A stretch of 7,401 bases of DNA, taken from positions 1 to 7,401 of the forward strand of contig JBLHKE010000381.1 of NCBI GenBank assembly GCA_047619485.1. Reading direction: 5' to 3'. Every line of letters begins with the position of its first letter. Position 1 is the stretch's first letter. The notes under the pieces are model-generated. The model was not told where the DNA came from, did not search any database, and was given only the letters and a program-made list of their open reading frames with translations. This document shows, piece by piece, positions 6,629-7,401 of the stretch. Made by a program: the position numbers and the translations under genes. This DNA comes from JBLHKE01 sp047619485 (GTDB lineage: Bacteria; Verrucomicrobiota; Verrucomicrobiia; Verrucomicrobiales; DEV007).

Positions 6629-7401
6629 CTAGCCGACGATGCGTGCGAAGCGTCGTTGGATCTCGCCTCGGATGACTTCCTCGAGCTCCGGATGCTTGAG
6701 CTTCTCGATCGCCTCGTTGACGAACCCGAAGGTGACCAGTTGGCGAGACATCTGGTCGGAGATACCCCGCGCCTTCAGGTAGAAGAGTTCCTCGTCGGTG
6801 ATCGGCCCACTGGTGCTGCCGTGGCTGCACTTCACTTGGTCGGCGTTGATCTCAAGACCTGGCATGGCATTGGCCTCGCACTCGTCGCTGAGCAGGAGGT
6901 TGCGGCAGGTCTGGTAGGCGTCGGTGAAATGGGCATCGTCGCCAACCTTGATCAGGCCAGCGAAGATCGTGCGGGTCTTGCCGTAGAGGGCGTTCTTATA
7001 GAGCAGGTCACTGGTCGTGTGTGGCTGTTCGTGGAGTTGCAGCGTGCGCTGATCCATCTCCTGCGTCCCCTCCGGGATGCAGACGGAGAGCATGTCGCTG
7101 TTGGCTCCCTTGCCGACCAGATGGCTGACATTCTCACTGCGGCTCCAGGAGGTGCCGAGGTTGATGATCAACGATTTTGCATCGGCATCGGTGCCGACGG
7201 AGGTGCTGCTGACGTGGATCGATTTGGCTTCCTCTGCCCAGTTCTGGCAACAGACGTGCTTTAGCTTCGAGCCGGGACCAGCGACGAGATCGGCAACGCT
7301 GCAGGCGAAGCCTGGTTGCTCGCCCTCTGAGGCGAAGTAGTCGACGACGGTGACGCTGGCATTGTCTTCGGTGACGATGAGGGTGTGTGGGAAGGCGCTG
7401 G
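6629..7401 (-). CDS. sufD: Fe-S cluster assembly protein SufD, N-terminus outside window
   Basis: The minus-strand frame is open from the right edge to a TAG at 6629, giving the last 256 residues of a protein usually around 420-450 long. SufD with SufB and the ATPase SufC forms the cytosolic scaffold on which Fe-S clusters are built. The visible part is the beta-helix core and C-terminal helices. Landmarks are PHTLIV near the edge, DQRTLQLHEQPHTTSDLLYK, TDAYQTCRNLLLSD, and KCSHGSTSGPITDEELFYL followed by ARGI. The CSHG histidine (codon 6821-6823) matches the conserved SufD histidine implicated in cluster assembly; SufB has a different sequence here, which favours SufD over SufB. The frame has no ATG in the visible part; internal TTG codons are not starts. 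It is the last gene of its unit on this side: no sufS follows, only the convergent LapA gene. A GC-rich hairpin (6593-6609) lies 20 bases past the stop but has no T run. Confidence 0.95.
   Translation of the reverse strand, partial: SAFPHTLIVTEDNASVTVVDYFASEGEQPGFACSVADLVAGPGSKLKHVCCQNWAEEAKSIHVSSTSVGTDADAKSLIINLGTSWSRSENVSHLVGKGANSDMLSVCIPEGTQEMDQRTLQLHEQPHTTSDLLYKNALYGKTRTIFAGLIKVGDDAHFTDAYQTCRNLLLSDECEANAMPGLEINADQVKCSHGSTSGPITDEELFYLKARGISDQMSRQLVTFGFVNEAIEKLKHPELEEVIRGEIQRRFARIVG

Overview
The window looks like ordinary chromosome of a GC-rich Gram-negative bacterium. It encodes a lipoprotein with a lipobox, a LapA-type inner-membrane protein and a Suf iron-sulfur assembly protein. TTG and GTG starts seem common and Shine-Dalgarno sites are often weak. 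The gene set and protein style suggest a Verrucomicrobiota-like bacterium, but this is an inference and no marker gene proves it.

Layout, left to right. Positions 1-1784 (minus strand, C-terminus beyond the left edge) hold a thioredoxin-like protein of the YyaL/SPATA20 (DUF255) family. Positions 1785-2077 are intergenic and contain a 167-bp imperfect palindrome (1908-2074), the most unusual non-coding structure here. A plus-strand cluster follows: an orphan ParA/MinD-type ATPase (2078-2911), an overlapping unrecognised 233-residue protein (2886-3587), and the magnesium channel/transporter MgtE (3651-5039). Two minus-strand envelope genes come next: a small single-pass membrane protein (5049-5486) downstream of a predicted lipoprotein (5519-6283). 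The divergent LapA-domain gene (6374-6622) meets the tail of sufD (6629 to beyond the right edge) tail to tail.

Working together: the ATPase and its overlapping partner are translationally arranged as a pair, with no ParB and no parS-like repeat seen nearby. Their job is unknown, and I suggest a P-loop switch protein with a dedicated partner. The lipoprotein and small membrane protein are probably co-transcribed and act at the envelope. The end genes (DUF255 protein, SufD) belong to transcription units continuing outside the window. Convergent gene ends are only 9 and 6 bases apart. I found no tRNA, rRNA, CRISPR array, transposase gene or phage gene. I see no clear new multi-gene system. The best leads are the ATPase/partner pair and the palindrome touching its start.
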